In this document: one piece after another, positions 44,047 through 54,648 of the stretch | How the letters are laid out: every line of letters starts with the position of its first letter | Position numbering within the stretch: position 1 is the stretch's first letter | Assembly: GCF_030812995.1 (NCBI RefSeq) | Contig: NZ_JAUSTT010000021.1 | Coordinates: 33,023-97,022, forward strand | DNA: 64,000 nt | Reading direction: 5' to 3' | DNA from: Bacillus chungangensis | Lineage (GTDB): Bacteria > Bacillota > Bacilli > Bacillales > Bacillaceae_C | Made by a program: the position numbers and the translations under genes | Notes under the pieces: generated by a model | Database searches by the model: none | What the model was told of the DNA's origin: nothing | What the model saw: only the letters and a program-made list of their open reading frames with translations

Positions 44047-44790
44047 CTATTCTCCGAGTGGGCGGCGCTTTCGGAAAACCTCATACATTAATAAACTTGC
44101 TGCCACCGACGCATTCAACGAAGTTACATGCCCCGTCATCGGCAATTGAAAAAGAAAATCGCATTTTTCTTTTACTAAACGGCTAATTCCTTTTCCTTCA
44201 CTGCCAATCACAAGTGCCAGCGGGATTTCTCCATCAATCATCCGATAATCTTGATTTCCTTTTGCGTCGGTTCCAGCGACCCAGATTCCTTGCGCTTTTA
44301 ACTCCTCAATTGTTCTCGTTAAATTTGTTACTCTCACTACAGGAACGTATTCAATTGCACCTGTAGAAGCTTTTGCAACTGCTGCAGTTAAGCCTACCGC
44401 TCTTCTTTTTGGAATGATGATTCCGTGCACTCCAGCCGCATCCGCTGTTCTCATAATAGAACCAAGGTTATGAGGATCTTCCAACTCATCTAAAATAAGG
44501 AAAAAAGGTGCTTCTTCTCTAGACTTCGCAATATGAAAAAGCTCTTCTAGTTCCGCATATTTGTAAGCTGCAACTTGAGCTACAACGCCTTGATGGCGTT
44601 CAGTCGTCAATTGATCGATCTTTTGATTTGGAACATATTGGATCATAATGCCCGCACGTTTAGCTAATTGAATAATCTGTTGCATATGGTTTTTTTGGAC
44701 GCCTTCTGCAATCCAAATCTTATTGATTTCACGGTTTGATCGCAACGCCTCTAGTACTGGATTCCTGCCAGCGATATATTCTTCGTTCAT
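44047..44790 (-). CDS. rlmB: 23S rRNA (guanosine-2'-O-)-methyltransferase RlmB-type SPOUT enzyme
   Basis: TrmH-family 2'-O-ribose methyltransferase (YacO in Bacillus). The 247 residues have the N-terminal L30e-like substrate domain and SPOUT motifs [33 protein letters not shown] and [14 protein letters not shown]. It overlaps mrnC by 4 bp. Confidence 0.93.
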   Translation of the reverse strand: MNEEYIAGRNPVLEALRSNREINKIWIAEGVQKNHMQQIIQLAKRAGIMIQYVPNQKIDQLTTERHQGVVAQVAAYKYAELEELFHIAKSREEAPFFLILDELEDPHNLGSIMRTADAAGVHGIIIPKRRAVGLTAAVAKASTGAIEYVPVVRVTNLTRTIEELKAQGIWVAGTDAKGNQDYRMIDGEIPLALVIGSEGKGISRLVKEKCDFLFQLPMTGHVTSLNASVAASLLMYEVFRKRRPLGE

Positions 44791-45203
44791 GATGTGCCTC
44801 CATTCTCAACTGTCTTTATTGCTTGATTAATCGTCTGTTCTAGTCTTTCAATTTCATGTGACAGATATAAATAGCCAATTAATGTTTCAAATGCTGTACT
44901 ATGCCGATAAGTTTGCACATCTGTATTCTTAGGAATAGTCCCTGATTTAGCATTGCGTCCCCGCTTCGCAACAGATTGTTCTTCCTCTGTTAAAAATTGC
45001 TGTTCTATCATTTTCTTTAACAGAGCAGCTTGTGCCTTAGCAGAAACATACTTTGTAGCTTCTCTGTGAAGCTGGTGCGGCTTCGTTTTACCTTTCGCAA
45101 GGAGATGATGCCGTACGTATACTTCGTAGACAGCATCTCCCATGTAAGCAAGGGCAAGACTATTCAGCTGTTTAAAATCTACTTGTTTTTTTATTTCTAA
45201 CAT
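44787..45203 (-). CDS. mrnC: Mini-ribonuclease 3
   Basis: RNase III-like enzyme without a dsRNA-binding domain that matures 23S rRNA in Bacillus. The 138 residues include the catalytic helix [20 protein letters not shown] and [20 protein letters not shown]. It lies between cysS and rlmB in the conserved order. Confidence 0.95.
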   Translation of the reverse strand: MLEIKKQVDFKQLNSLALAYMGDAVYEVYVRHHLLAKGKTKPHQLHREATKYVSAKAQAALLKKMIEQQFLTEEEQSVAKRGRNAKSGTIPKNTDVQTYRHSTAFETLIGYLYLSHEIERLEQTINQAIKTVENGGTS

Positions 45204-45209
45204 GCTTTC

Positions 45210-46607
45210 TTAGCCTCTCTTCCATCTTGTCCCTTGTGGAGTATCTTCCAATATAATATTTTTTTCTTTCAATTGATCACGAATATCGTCTGCCAATTGA
45301 AATTGACGGTTTTTGCGAGCCTGAATGCGCTGCTCAATAAGTGCTTCAATCTCTTCATCGTGCAATTCATTTCCCTCTAGTATAATCCCTAATACTCCGC
45401 AAAGTGATTCAAATTCTTTCATAAATGCATCAATCACGGTCTCCGAAGTATTTTTCTCCATCAAATAATAATTAGCCTGCTTTGCCAGATCGAATAAAAC
45501 AGCAATGCCGTTTGCAGTATTAAAATCATCGTCCATTGCCTTTACAAACGACTCACGATGTCTGTGAATCACTTCAAGCCACTCATGATCGTTTTCTGTT
45601 AAATTAGCACTGGATTGCTTTCGATGCTGTAAATTTTCGTAAGAAGTTCTTAATCGCTCTAATGCAGCCGCTGCATTTTCTAACACTTCATCACTGTAAT
45701 TAATCGGATTGCGATAATGGACAGATAACATGAAAAACCGAACGATTTGAGGGTCATGGTGCTTAAGAATTTCATGAACTAGTACGAAGTTGCCTAGTGA
45801 TTTAGACATTTTCTCATTGTCTATATTGATGTAGCCATTATGCAGCCAATAACGAGCAAACGGCTTCCCTGTCAACGCTTCTGTCTGCGCAATTTCATTT
45901 TCGTGATGAGGAAATGTCAAATCTTGGCCTCCAGCATGAATGTCAATTGTATCGCCAAGGTATTTCCTCGCCATTGCAGAGCATTCAATATGCCAGCCCG
46001 GTCTTCCTAATCCCCATGGACTCTCCCAAGAAATTTCCCCTTCCTTGGCCGCTTTCCAAAGGACAAAATCAAGCGGGTCTGCTTTTTTTTCACCTACTTC
46101 AATTCTCGATCCAAGCTGTAATTCATCGATAGATTGATGGGACAACTTTCCATATTGAGGAAATTTTTGTGTAGCATAATAAACATCTCCCTCAGACTCA
46201 TAAGCAAAACCTTTATCGATCAACGCTTGAATAAACTCAATTATAATATCAATATTTTCCGTAACGCGAGGGTGAACATCCGCTCTCACACATCCCAACG
46301 CTGATACATCTTCAAAGAACGCCTCAATAAACCTGTTTGCAATCGTTGGAACATCTTCACCAAGTGCATTCGCTGCATTAATTAAGCGATCATCAACATC
46401 GGTGAAATTTGAAACAAATGTCACTTCGTAGCCCCGATATTGTAAATAACGGCGAACCATATCGAAGACAATCACAGGCCGTGCATTTCCGATATGAATA
46501 TAATTATAAACGGTAGGACCGCATACATACATTTTAATTTTTCCTTCTTCAAGAGGAACAAGAGGTTCCTTCTTTCTTGTAAGTGTGTTAAAAAGTCTAA
46601 TCGCCAT
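45210..46607 (-). CDS. cysS: Cysteinyl-tRNA synthetase
   Basis: Charges tRNA-Cys. The ATG at 46607 shares its A with the cysE stop (TAATG) and gives [20 protein letters not shown]; 465 residues. Class I motifs HIGN and KMSKSLGN are present, with zinc ligands in [19 protein letters not shown], the HIECSAMA segment and the HHENEIAQ segment. Confidence 0.97.
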   Translation of the reverse strand: MAIRLFNTLTRKKEPLVPLEEGKIKMYVCGPTVYNYIHIGNARPVIVFDMVRRYLQYRGYEVTFVSNFTDVDDRLINAANALGEDVPTIANRFIEAFFEDVSALGCVRADVHPRVTENIDIIIEFIQALIDKGFAYESEGDVYYATQKFPQYGKLSHQSIDELQLGSRIEVGEKKADPLDFVLWKAAKEGEISWESPWGLGRPGWHIECSAMARKYLGDTIDIHAGGQDLTFPHHENEIAQTEALTGKPFARYWLHNGYINIDNEKMSKSLGNFVLVHEILKHHDPQIVRFFMLSVHYRNPINYSDEVLENAAAALERLRTSYENLQHRKQSSANLTENDHEWLEVIHRHRESFVKAMDDDFNTANGIAVLFDLAKQANYYLMEKNTSETVIDAFMKEFESLCGVLGIILEGNELHDEEIEALIEQRIQARKNRQFQLADDIRDQLKEKNIILEDTPQGTRWKRG

Positions 46608-47257
46608 TATTTGGCATCCTCCTTCTTTTTCCATTCATCTAATTCTTGCTGCAGTTTTTGAATCTTTTTTTCCATCGCGGCGCAGCGATCTTCTACTGGA
46701 TCTGGTAAATTATGATGGTCTAATTTATGATTTACTCGTACACCATCACGGACGACAATCCGGCCTGGAATTCCTACTACAGTGGAGTTGTCAGGCACAT
46801 CTTTTAAAACGACGGAACCAGCGCCTATTTTTGAGTTTTCCCCAATTGTAATAGAACCGAGAACTTTTGCACCAGTAGCAATCAGTGCATTATCTTTTAT
46901 TGTTGGATGGCGTTTTCCTTTTTCCTTCCCTGTTCCACCAAGGGTAACGCCTTGATAAATCGTTACATTGTCCCCAATTTCACACGTTTCGCCAATGACA
47001 ACACCACTTCCATGATCGATAAAAAAACAACGGCCGATTTTCGCACCAGGATGAATTTCAATTCCAGTAAAAAAACGGCTTATTTGAGAAATGAGGCGGG
47101 CAAGAAAAAAGAACTTGCCTTTATACAAAGCGTGAGCGATACGATGAGCCCAAATCGCATGTAGCCCAGAATACGTCAAAACCACTTCAAAACGACTGCG
47201 AGCTGCAGGATCCTGTTCAAACACTACTTTAATATCCTCATTTATTCTTTTAAACAT
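46607..47257 (-). CDS. cysE: Serine O-acetyltransferase
   Basis: First step of cysteine synthesis: acetyl-CoA + L-serine. The ATG at 47257 with GGGGGAG upstream gives [20 protein letters not shown] and 216 residues. The frame is open upstream into the T-box, but that part is not coding. Left-handed beta-helix hexapeptides ([20 protein letters not shown], then [20 protein letters not shown]) are intact. A Cys T-box lies upstream. Confidence 0.96.
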   Translation of the reverse strand: MFKRINEDIKVVFEQDPAARSRFEVVLTYSGLHAIWAHRIAHALYKGKFFFLARLISQISRFFTGIEIHPGAKIGRCFFIDHGSGVVIGETCEIGDNVTIYQGVTLGGTGKEKGKRHPTIKDNALIATGAKVLGSITIGENSKIGAGSVVLKDVPDNSTVVGIPGRIVVRDGVRVNHKLDHHNLPDPVEDRCAAMEKKIQKLQQELDEWKKKEDAK

Positions 47258-47314
47258 ACTCTCAACTCCCCCTGTTTTGCAAATGTGGATGAAACGTATC
47301 TTTATTTCAATTAT

Positions 47315-47441
47315 TTGTTCAAAAAGCCTTGAATCAGAGCCGAAAATCAAGATGTCCTTAGTATATACAGTAGACAGATTTCCCCAATATTTCTCCCCAG
47401 AAGACGAATGCTGCTGTGGATTTTTATGACTTTTTGAACAA
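47315..47441. repeat. Element with the same inverted ends as the repeat family
   Basis: A perfect 12-bp terminal inverted repeat, TTGTTCAAAAAG...CTTTTTGAACAA, encloses 103 bp that do not resemble the interior of copies A-G. It sits between cysE and its T-box. It may be a distant relative or a shared end type only. Confidence 0.55.
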
Positions 47442-47450
47442 TCGGAAACA

Positions 47451-47700
47451 GAAAAAAGACGCCTCTGCTTTGGACAGAGACGCCTTCCTGCGCGGTTCCA
47501 CTCTGTTTGAACACAACATGAAGTATAACCGTGTTCCAACTCATCCTTCTGTAACGGGTAGTTTTCCGCCTTTTCCTACTATTTTCAGAAAAGGATTCAA
47601 AGGTGCATTTCGAAAAAATGAGAGGCCTAAACCACTTTCAGCCGGTGATGGTTCTCTCTAACAAGCATCATTTTTCTACTTTTCCTTATCAGCACTTTCT
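47451..47700 (-). promoter_or_regulatory. T-box riboswitch, cysteine-specific, upstream of cysE-cysS
   Basis: On the minus strand the antiterminator bears the T-box TGGAACCGCG (47500-47491), followed by a terminator hairpin (GGCGTCTCTG/CAGAGGCGTC) and TTTTTTC at 47457-47451. A UGC (Cys) specifier stands in the context GAAATGCACC (47607-47605). Uncharged tRNA-Cys would therefore switch on cysE, cysS and probably mrnC-rlmB-rae1. The 5' limit of stem I near 47700 is approximate. Confidence 0.88.
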
Positions 47701-47842
47701 CTATATATTGTTAATATGATTATTTAACACTTCTCGCTTAAACGGTTCAAGTCTCATCTGGCTGCTCTTTCTCTAGTTAGTTGTAAGCCATCAAGTTATA
47801 AACATTCTTCTATACATACTATATTATATTCTTCTTAAAATG

Positions 47843-49297
47843 TTAATTGAGAACACTTTGAAGACGTTGTTTTACTTTTTCTTTTCCTAAAAGTGCAATT
47901 GCGTTTGGAAGCTCAGGGCCGTGAGTTTGTCCAGTAACCGCTGCTCGAATAGGCATGAAAAGTTTTTTTCCTTTATGTCCTGTAGACTTTTGTACTGCTT
48001 TCATCGCTGCTTTGATTTCAGCTGCTTCAAATGTATCCATTCCTTCTAATTCCGTTAAAAATGCTGCCATCACTTCAGGCACATGCGGTTGATCAAGTAC
48101 TTCCTTCGCCTCATGGTCATAAGTAAGTTCCTCAATAAAAAACATCCTCGAAAGTTCGACAATTTCCGCCCCATAGCTCATTTGCTCTTGGTATAAGGCA
48201 ATGAGTTTTCGCACCCACTGCTTGTCTCCCTCTGACATATCTTCGGGTACAAGTTTGGCTTTCACCAAATGAGGAAGCGATACTGCTACCACTTTGTCTA
48301 AATCAAGCTGCTTCATATATTGATTATTCATCCATGTCAACTTTTGTTGATCGAACAATGCAGGTGATTTAGAAAGTCTGTCAGCATCAAATATTTGAAT
48401 AAATTCATCCTTGGAAAATATTTCTTCTTCCCCTTTTGGCGACCATCCTAATAAAGCAATGAAGTTAAATAACGCTTCAGGCAGGTAGCCTAATTCTTCA
48501 TATTGTTCTATGAATTGAATAATGGACTCATCGCGCTTACTCAATTTTTTGCGACTTTCATTTACAATGAGTGTCATATGTCCATAAATCGGCGGTTCCC
48601 AATCAAATGCTTCAAAAAGCATTAGTTGTTTTGGTGTATTCGAAATGTGGTCATCGCCACGCAGCACATGGCTAATCTTCATCAAATGATCGTCAATGAC
48701 AACTGCAAAATTATACGTAGGAATACCATCTTTTTTGACGATTACAAAGTCGCCAATACCGTCCGATTCAAACGAAACTTCTTTTTTTACAAGGTCTTGG
48801 AATCGATAAACCTTTCCAGCAGGAACAGCAAAACGAATGCTCGGTTTCCGTCCTTCCTGCTCCAAACGTTCACGATCTGCATCTGTTAGATGGCGGCACT
48901 TGCCAGAGTAACGCGGCATTTCATCTCGAGCTATTTGTGCTTCGCGTTCCGCTTCCAGCTCTTCTTCAGTACAATAGCATTTATAGGCGATTCCATGCTC
49001 CATGAGCTGTTCATAATAATTTTTGTAAATATGATTACGCTCTGATTGGCGATATGGGCCATATTCACCGCCAATATCGATGCTTTCATCCCAATCAATT
49101 CCAAGCCACTTTAAATAAGTCAGCTGGCTTAGCTCACCACCCTCAATGTTCCGCTTTTGATCCGTATCCTCTATTCTAACGATAAACTTACCGCCTACAT
49201 TTCGAGCAAATAAATAATTAAAAAGGGCTGTACGAGCATTGCCAATATGTAAGTGTCCTGTTGGACTTGGTGCATAGCGTACACGAATATCTTTCAT
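47843..49297 (-). CDS. gltX: Glutamyl-tRNA synthetase
   Basis: Charges tRNA-Glu, and in Bacillus also tRNA-Gln for later amidation. The 484 residues show [20 protein letters not shown] (HIGH-type motif) and KLSKRDESI (KMSKS-type). A cysteine-containing insertion ([15 protein letters not shown]) matches the zinc-finger region of bacterial GluRS. It lies between ispF and the cys T-box. Confidence 0.98.
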   Translation of the reverse strand: MKDIRVRYAPSPTGHLHIGNARTALFNYLFARNVGGKFIVRIEDTDQKRNIEGGELSQLTYLKWLGIDWDESIDIGGEYGPYRQSERNHIYKNYYEQLMEHGIAYKCYCTEEELEAEREAQIARDEMPRYSGKCRHLTDADRERLEQEGRKPSIRFAVPAGKVYRFQDLVKKEVSFESDGIGDFVIVKKDGIPTYNFAVVIDDHLMKISHVLRGDDHISNTPKQLMLFEAFDWEPPIYGHMTLIVNESRKKLSKRDESIIQFIEQYEELGYLPEALFNFIALLGWSPKGEEEIFSKDEFIQIFDADRLSKSPALFDQQKLTWMNNQYMKQLDLDKVVAVSLPHLVKAKLVPEDMSEGDKQWVRKLIALYQEQMSYGAEIVELSRMFFIEELTYDHEAKEVLDQPHVPEVMAAFLTELEGMDTFEAAEIKAAMKAVQKSTGHKGKKLFMPIRAAVTGQTHGPELPNAIALLGKEKVKQRLQSVLN

Positions 49298-49520
49298 TTT
49301 TTCTCCTCCTAAGCAGCTTTCATTAAAAAAAGTGAAGTTTTTTTGAAAGGAAATGATAAGAGCGTTGGGAACACCAAAATCGGTGTTTTTCTTACCACTT
49401 CTTCTCCTTATTTACTTGATATTAAACGTACAACATTTTGTCGCATCCCTATTTTATTATCGGAAATGAAACCATCACACTTTAGATATTCATATGATCC
49501 TTTGTTTTATGCCTATTCTG

Positions 49521-50003
49521 TTAATCACTTGTTTTTTTCAACAAAACTGCCACCTGGGCTGCAATTCCTTCGCCACGGCCTGTAAATCCGAGTTTTTCAG
49601 TAGTGGTCGCCTTTACATTCACCTGACTATTTTCACCTTCAAGCAAAGAGGCGATCCTCTCTCTCATTTGTTCCACATATGGAGCCATTTTTGGTTTTTC
49701 TGCTATGATTGTACAATCGATATTAACAAGTGTATAGCCTTTTTCTTGCACAAGTTTCCAAACTTCTTCTAGAAGCTTAGCAGAATCTGCATCTTTAAAG
49801 GCTGGACTCGTATCAGGAAAATGCCTGCCAATATCACCTTCACCTATAGCTCCTAAGCAAGCATCTGCTACTGTATGTAATAAAACATCCGCATCTGAAT
49901 GGCCTATTAAACCTTTTTCATATGGTATCTTGACTCCCCCAATAATAAGAGGACGGTTATCAACTAATTGATGTACATCAAATCCTTGTCCAATCCGATA
50001 CAT
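49521..50003 (-). CDS. ispF: 2-C-methyl-D-erythritol 2,4-cyclodiphosphate synthase
   Basis: Fifth step of the MEP isoprenoid pathway. The 160 residues include the zinc-site DVHQLV and the motif [19 protein letters not shown], plus the C-terminal [21 protein letters not shown] segment. It is downstream of ispD by 87 bp. Confidence 0.97.
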   Translation of the reverse strand: MYRIGQGFDVHQLVDNRPLIIGGVKIPYEKGLIGHSDADVLLHTVADACLGAIGEGDIGRHFPDTSPAFKDADSAKLLEEVWKLVQEKGYTLVNIDCTIIAEKPKMAPYVEQMRERIASLLEGENSQVNVKATTTEKLGFTGRGEGIAAQVAVLLKKTSD

Positions 50004-50090
50004 ATTTCCTTTCCTCTTTTCTTCTATGTTTAAAGAAATATTTCAGTAAGTATTTCTCCAGCTTCATATAAGAAACAGCTTTGTTGATCA

Positions 50091-50780
50091 TCAACATGTA
50101 TAATTTCTTTTTTTTATGATGGCTTGGGCAAAATATAAGTCTTCGCTTGTGGTTAACTTAATATTATCATAACTGCCCTCAATAATATGAACAGGATGCA
50201 TCATTCGCTCTACTAGTGATGCGTCATCTGTTCCTAAATACTGGTCTATAGCAGCCTGTTCATGGGCATCCCGTAAGATAGAAACACGAAAAGCTTGTGG
50301 AGTTTGTACCTGCCACAAGCTTGAACGTTCAATAGTTTCAACCACTTGTTGTTTTGCGACTCTTTTTATCGTATCCTTTACTGGAACAGCGACAACGGCA
50401 GCACCTTTTTGATTTGCTAATTCGACTAACTGTTGAATAACGATTTGATCGACAAATGGCCTCGCGCCGTCATGGACTAAAACAATTTTTTCATTATCTG
50501 CTTTCTGTAATCCATTATAAACACTATTTTGTCGTTCTGTACCGCCGTGCACAAAAACAACTTTTTCACGGCCTGCTACATGTGAAAGCAGCTTTTGAAA
50601 AGCAGCTTCCTCCTTGGAGTGCGTTACTAAAATGATTTTGCTGCATTTCGAATCATTAAGGAAAATATGCAATGTATGGAGGATGATAGGAATACCGTTC
50701 AATTCTAGAAATAATTTGTTTTTCCCTGCACCCATCCGCTTTCCTTGCCCTGCAGCTAGAACCATCGCTTGATACTTCAT
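50091..50780 (-). CDS. ispD: 2-C-methyl-D-erythritol 4-phosphate cytidylyltransferase
   Basis: Third step of the MEP pathway. The 229 residues carry the nucleotide-binding loop LAAGQGKRMGAGKNKLFLEL, VHDGARPFV and VAVPVKDTIKRV. It is followed by ispF as in most Bacilli. Confidence 0.97.
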   Translation of the reverse strand: MKYQAMVLAAGQGKRMGAGKNKLFLELNGIPIILHTLHIFLNDSKCSKIILVTHSKEEAAFQKLLSHVAGREKVVFVHGGTERQNSVYNGLQKADNEKIVLVHDGARPFVDQIVIQQLVELANQKGAAVVAVPVKDTIKRVAKQQVVETIERSSLWQVQTPQAFRVSILRDAHEQAAIDQYLGTDDASLVERMMHPVHIIEGSYDNIKLTTSEDLYFAQAIIKKRNYTC

Positions 50781-50816
50781 GCTTGAAACCCCAATCTCTT
50801 ATCATTCTTTAAGAGA

Positions 50817-50933
50817 TGTTTAAAAAGACTAGGTAAAAATAGCTTTCGCATTCGCTTCGAAGTGTTTATGCATAGCAGCCTTCTGCTAATTTTTAAGACT
50901 GCTCCTCTCCTCGAATTTTTTACCTTTTGAACA
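50817..50933. repeat. Short element with repeat-family-like inverted ends
   Basis: TGTTTAAAAAG at the left and CCTTTTGAACA at the right, with pairing inside (AGGTAAAAA versus TTTTTTACC; GCATTCG-type centre). It lies in the 317-bp gap between ispD and yacL. The interior does not match copies A-G, so its membership is uncertain. Nothing else is seen in the gap. Confidence 0.5.
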
Positions 50934-51097
50934 CTCTAGTAAGAGGTGTTCAACATCCCCTGTATACCATTTCCGATTAATGTTATGAAGAATCTCACTT
51001 CAACAAAAAATGACGGTTTTTCACCATAACGAAATGCTGTCTTTAAATTTTAACATTTTTAGCAATAAAACGGAACATTGAAGAATAAAATTTTGTA

Positions 51098-52198
51098 CTA
51101 CAAAGCTTTTTCAATAAGTTTTGGTTTTGCAAATATCATTCTGCCTGCAGATGTTTGTAAGACGCTTGTCACTAAGACATCTATTCTCTTCCCTATATAA
51201 TTCCTTCCTTCTTCGACAACAATCATAGTCCCGTCATCCAAATATGCAATGCCTTGGTTTTGTTCTTTCCCATCTTTAATGACTTGAATACTCATCTCTT
51301 CACCTGGGAGAACAACCGGTTTAACTGCGTTTGCAAGATCGTTAATATTTAACACTTGCACCTTTTGCAGCTCACATACTTTGTTTAGATTAAAATCATT
51401 TGTAACAACAATGCCATTGGTGACTTTTGCAAGTTTGACAAGCTTGCTATCCACTTCTTGGATCTCTTCAAAATCACCTTCATATATCTGAACACCGATT
51501 TCTAGCTCCTTTTGTATCCGATTTAGGATATCTAGACCTCGTCTCCCTCTGTTTCTCTTTAAAGCATCCGAAGAATCTGCAATATGTTGAAGTTCTTCAA
51601 GAACGAATCGTGGTATGACAATTGTTCCATCCAAAAAGCCAGTTTGGCATATATCTGCAATTCTGCCATCAATAATAACGCTTGTATCTAATATCTTTAA
51701 AGCTTTTGCGTGATTGTCCATATTTTCTTCAGAACCTTCTACGCTTTTCTTCTTATTTGCGCGTCCAGCTAAAGAGAAAACCCCTATTAATTCTTCTCGT
51801 TTTTTAAAACCGACCTGAAAACCTAAATAACCGAGAAAAATCGTTAGCAAAAATGGCAGTACTTCCTCAACAATTGGTATTTGTGTTTTCGCAATTGGAA
51901 GCCCAGCTAAATAAGCAACGATCAAACCAGAAATCAGTCCTAATGTGCCGAAAATCAGTTCTGCAATTGGTATCTTTACAAGTGCATCTTCTACCCATTT
52001 AATAAAATTAGCAACAAAGTCTACCGCCCAAAAAGTCATAAGATAAAAAATAATTGCCCCCAAAATCGCTGAAACATACGGATTGTTAATGACTGCAATA
52101 TCCGATACATTCAAAACAATGAACAGTGCAGGGATAATAAAAATGCCAAGTGTTCCACCTAGAAGCAGAAAACATACCTGCACAATACGTTTTAACAT
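51098..52198 (-). CDS. yacL: PIN/TRAM-domain membrane protein YacL
   Basis: About 366 residues. Four hydrophobic segments lie in the first 120 residues. A PIN nuclease-like domain follows ([20 protein letters not shown] with the first acidic residue, [29 protein letters not shown]). A C-terminal TRAM domain ([20 protein letters not shown]) ends the protein. The ATG at 52198 has AGGAGG at good spacing. Role unknown; widely conserved in Firmicutes. Confidence 0.92.
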   Translation of the reverse strand: MLKRIVQVCFLLLGGTLGIFIIPALFIVLNVSDIAVINNPYVSAILGAIIFYLMTFWAVDFVANFIKWVEDALVKIPIAELIFGTLGLISGLIVAYLAGLPIAKTQIPIVEEVLPFLLTIFLGYLGFQVGFKKREELIGVFSLAGRANKKKSVEGSEENMDNHAKALKILDTSVIIDGRIADICQTGFLDGTIVIPRFVLEELQHIADSSDALKRNRGRRGLDILNRIQKELEIGVQIYEGDFEEIQEVDSKLVKLAKVTNGIVVTNDFNLNKVCELQKVQVLNINDLANAVKPVVLPGEEMSIQVIKDGKEQNQGIAYLDDGTMIVVEEGRNYIGKRIDVLVTSVLQTSAGRMIFAKPKLIEKAL

Positions 52199-52334
52199 AT
52201 CATTCACCTCCTGATACTAATTATAATCAATTTACCAAATTTGAAACATGATCGCGTTAATTTTCTAACATATAACAAAAAATATATAACATTGTTATAT
52301 CAATATAATTTCGAAATTCTATGATTGTTTCTAC

Positions 52335-52363
52335 AGAATATCATCTCTAATAGTAATTGTCAA
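52335..52363 (-). promoter_or_regulatory. Promoter of yacL, candidate 1
   Basis: Minus-strand consensus TTGACA (52363-52358), 17-nt spacer, TATTCT (52340-52335), in the AT-rich gap where disA would normally end. Confidence 0.6.
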
Positions 52364-52379
52364 ACAGGACAAATAGTAT

Positions 52380-52408
52380 ATATTACCACAGATTATCACA
52401 AATGACAA
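52380..52408 (-). promoter_or_regulatory. Promoter of yacL, candidate 2
   Basis: Minus-strand TTGTCA (52408-52403), 17-nt spacer, TAATAT (52385-52380), about 45 bp upstream of candidate 1. The rest of the 418-bp gap (52199-52616) shows no reading frame and no remnant of disA. Confidence 0.6.
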
Positions 52409-52616
52409 TATGAAATCGTTTATATAATGATGATTCTCTTTATTTCAATAGAACATAAGCCTTTCATTTTCAATATTGTTCCTCTAATGATACTTATCAT
52501 GAAGACTTTTCAATAAATTGTCAATACAGACAAAAGTCTTATGAAAAAACTATATTTTTATAGTAATAATTCGACAATTTTCAAAAAAATCCGACAACCA
52601 GTCTCTATCTTTTAGC

Positions 52617-53996
52617 CTATTGTCCTAAAGCAATTTGTAAAGCATCGCTCACAGTTGCAACACCAATCACTTGAATGTTTTTAGGAATAGACCAGCCTCC
52701 GAGGTTATTAGCAGGTATAATTACTCGTTCAAATCCAAGCTTTGCTGCTTCCTGTACTCTTTGTTCAATTCTTGAAACCCTTCTTACTTCACCAGTAAGC
52801 CCAACTTCCCCAACAATACAGTCGGTGCCATTCGTCGGTTTATCACGATAGCTTGATGCAATACTAACAGCAACAGCAAGATCAATCGCCGGTTCGTCTA
52901 ATTTCACGCCACCTGCTGCCTTTAAGTAAGCGTCCTGGTTTTGCAGCAGCATACCGACTCTTTTTTCCAGTACTGCCATTAGTAAAGAAACGCGGTTGTG
53001 ATCAATGCCTGTTGCCATTCTTTTTGAATGACCGAACATAGTTGGTGAAATCAATGCTTGTATCTCCACAAGCACCGGGCGGGTTCCCTCCATCGAAGCA
53101 ACTACAGTAGAGCCAGATGTACCTTTTGCTCGTTCTTCCAAAAATATTTCTGAAGGATTATGGACCTCTTCTAAACCAAATTCCTTCATTTCAAAAATAC
53201 CCATTTCATTTGTTGAACCGAAACGATTTTTCACAGCTCTTAATATTCGATACGTATGATGCCTTTCTCCTTCAAAATAAAGAACAGTATCCACCATATG
53301 CTCCAATAGTCTAGGTCCTGCGATCGCTCCCTCTTTTGTCACATGGCCGACAATAAAAATAGCAATTCCCTTTGTTTTTGCAATACGCATTAATTCGGCT
53401 GTACATTCACGAACTTGGGAGACACTTCCTGGTGCAGAGGAAGCCTCAGGATGATAGACAGTTTGTATAGAATCAATCACGACAAAATCAGGATTAAGCT
53501 CTTCAATTGTCTGATGAATGGCATCCAGATTTGTTTCAGCATATACGTATAATTCGTCAGCAGAAACTTGTAGCCGATCTGCTCGCAGTTTTGTTTGTTT
53601 TACAGATTCTTCTCCAGAAATATATAACACCTTGTGCTGCGCAATCGCTAATTGGGCAGAAACCTGAAGCAGCAGAGTTGACTTCCCGATTCCGGGGTCG
53701 CCGCCGATGAGTACGAGCGATCCGGGTACGACGCCGCCGCCTAAAACGCGGTTTAATTCCCGCATATTTGTGTACACTCTAAGCTCTTGTTCTGATTCTA
53801 TTTTAGTAATTGGGGAGGCTTTTAATGAAATGGTGGAGGATGTATGTAAAAACGCACCCTTTGTTTTATTTACCGTCTGGAACTCTTCCACAAGCTGGTT
53901 CCATTGATTGCAGCCAGGACAGCGCCCCATCCATTTTGGAGATTCATATCCGCATGATTGGCAAATAAATTTAGAAACTTTTTTCGTTCTTGCCAT
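52617..53996 (-). CDS. radA: DNA repair protein RadA
   Basis: Branch-migration ATPase in recombination. The 459 residues contain the zinc finger [18 protein letters not shown], Walker [13 protein letters not shown], the KNRFG motif ([12 protein letters not shown]) and the C-terminal Lon-like domain. In Bacillus it is normally followed by disA; here yacL follows. Confidence 0.97.
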   Translation of the reverse strand: MARTKKVSKFICQSCGYESPKWMGRCPGCNQWNQLVEEFQTVNKTKGAFLHTSSTISLKASPITKIESEQELRVYTNMRELNRVLGGGVVPGSLVLIGGDPGIGKSTLLLQVSAQLAIAQHKVLYISGEESVKQTKLRADRLQVSADELYVYAETNLDAIHQTIEELNPDFVVIDSIQTVYHPEASSAPGSVSQVRECTAELMRIAKTKGIAIFIVGHVTKEGAIAGPRLLEHMVDTVLYFEGERHHTYRILRAVKNRFGSTNEMGIFEMKEFGLEEVHNPSEIFLEERAKGTSGSTVVASMEGTRPVLVEIQALISPTMFGHSKRMATGIDHNRVSLLMAVLEKRVGMLLQNQDAYLKAAGGVKLDEPAIDLAVAVSIASSYRDKPTNGTDCIVGEVGLTGEVRRVSRIEQRVQEAAKLGFERVIIPANNLGGWSIPKNIQVIGVATVSDALQIALGQ

Positions 53997-54194
53997 TTAT
54001 TTCTCCCTTTCCTATTATAAGTTTTACTATTTTATCTTTGTTCATTTTAAACTTTCCGATATTTATATTAGTGTCAGAAGCCACACTTTTATATTGAAAA
54101 AAACGAAATATTCATCTCAATACATAGCAGTTTCTCAAATCACAAATTAAACAATCAAATCCTTACCCACTGGGTGGTAAATAAAGTGAAACTT

Positions 54195-54231
54195 CCATCA
54201 GTGGGGGTTTTCTCTTATCCCCCACTGATGG
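54195..54231. repeat. Perfect 13-bp inverted repeat (CCATCAGTGGGGG)
   Basis: CCATCAGTGGGGG and CCCCCACTGATGG are separated by 11 nt, in the 652-bp gap between clpC and radA. It is unlike the AT-rich surroundings and pairs in context with the next hairpin. It may be a terminator-like or mobile-element-derived structure. No flanking gene explains it. Confidence 0.75.
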
Positions 54232-54254
54232 TTAGTTGAACCAATCGGACATTT

Positions 54255-54323
54255 ACTGGCAGTTATCCCCCACCTAGCGCTTCTGATTCCTCTTACTCTT
54301 GAGGTGGGGGTCTTACTGCCAGT
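54255..54323. repeat. Two-part long hairpin (ACTGGCAGT/CCCCCACCT)
   Basis: The outer arms ACTGGCAGT and ACTGCCAGT and inner arms CCCCCACCT and AGGTGGGGG pair perfectly across a 26-nt loop. A degraded copy of the outer arm (TTGCCAGTAGG) follows near 54341. Together with 54195-54231 it forms a hairpin array of the type left by small non-autonomous elements. Confidence 0.7.
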
Positions 54324-54571
54324 TAGATGTGGGATAAAATTGCCAGTAGGATTTTGGATACTTCTCTACTTATTATATAGAGCATTTATTAAAATTTGAT
54401 GAAAGTAACATTAGAATAAACAAAAAAGCGATGGATTTCTGTTAGTAAAAAACAGTCGAAGTAAGCATTAATATGAACATTTATTGCTTCCAAAAGCCCT
54501 AACCGTGCGCCCTGAGGTGGTATCTTAACAATATTTAAACGGAGATACGAAGGAGTGGTGAAAACGAAATG

Positions 54572-54601
54572 AATCAGATGGAGCTCAAGCTCCATCTGAT
54601 C
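54572..54601 (-). terminator. Palindrome downstream of clpC, probable terminator
   Basis: ATCAGATGGAGCT pairs perfectly with AGCTCCATCTGAT around a 2-nt centre. On the minus strand it is followed by TCATTTCGTTTTC, about 50 nt after the clpC stop. The T-run is weak. The region 54324-54571 shows no convincing gene. Confidence 0.6.
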
Positions 54602-54648
54602 AAAATTCATTATAGAAGCGGCTGGCTTTTCAACAATTTATCTTTTGT

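Noticed and set aside
47257..47539. N-terminal extension of CysE to 310 residues
   Set aside because: The upstream part runs through the T-box and a TIR element; a strong ribosome site and family similarity both start at 47257.
54389..54610. Minus-strand 73-residue frame between clpC and radA
   Set aside because: No ribosome site, crosses the clpC terminator palindrome, and no family features are visible.
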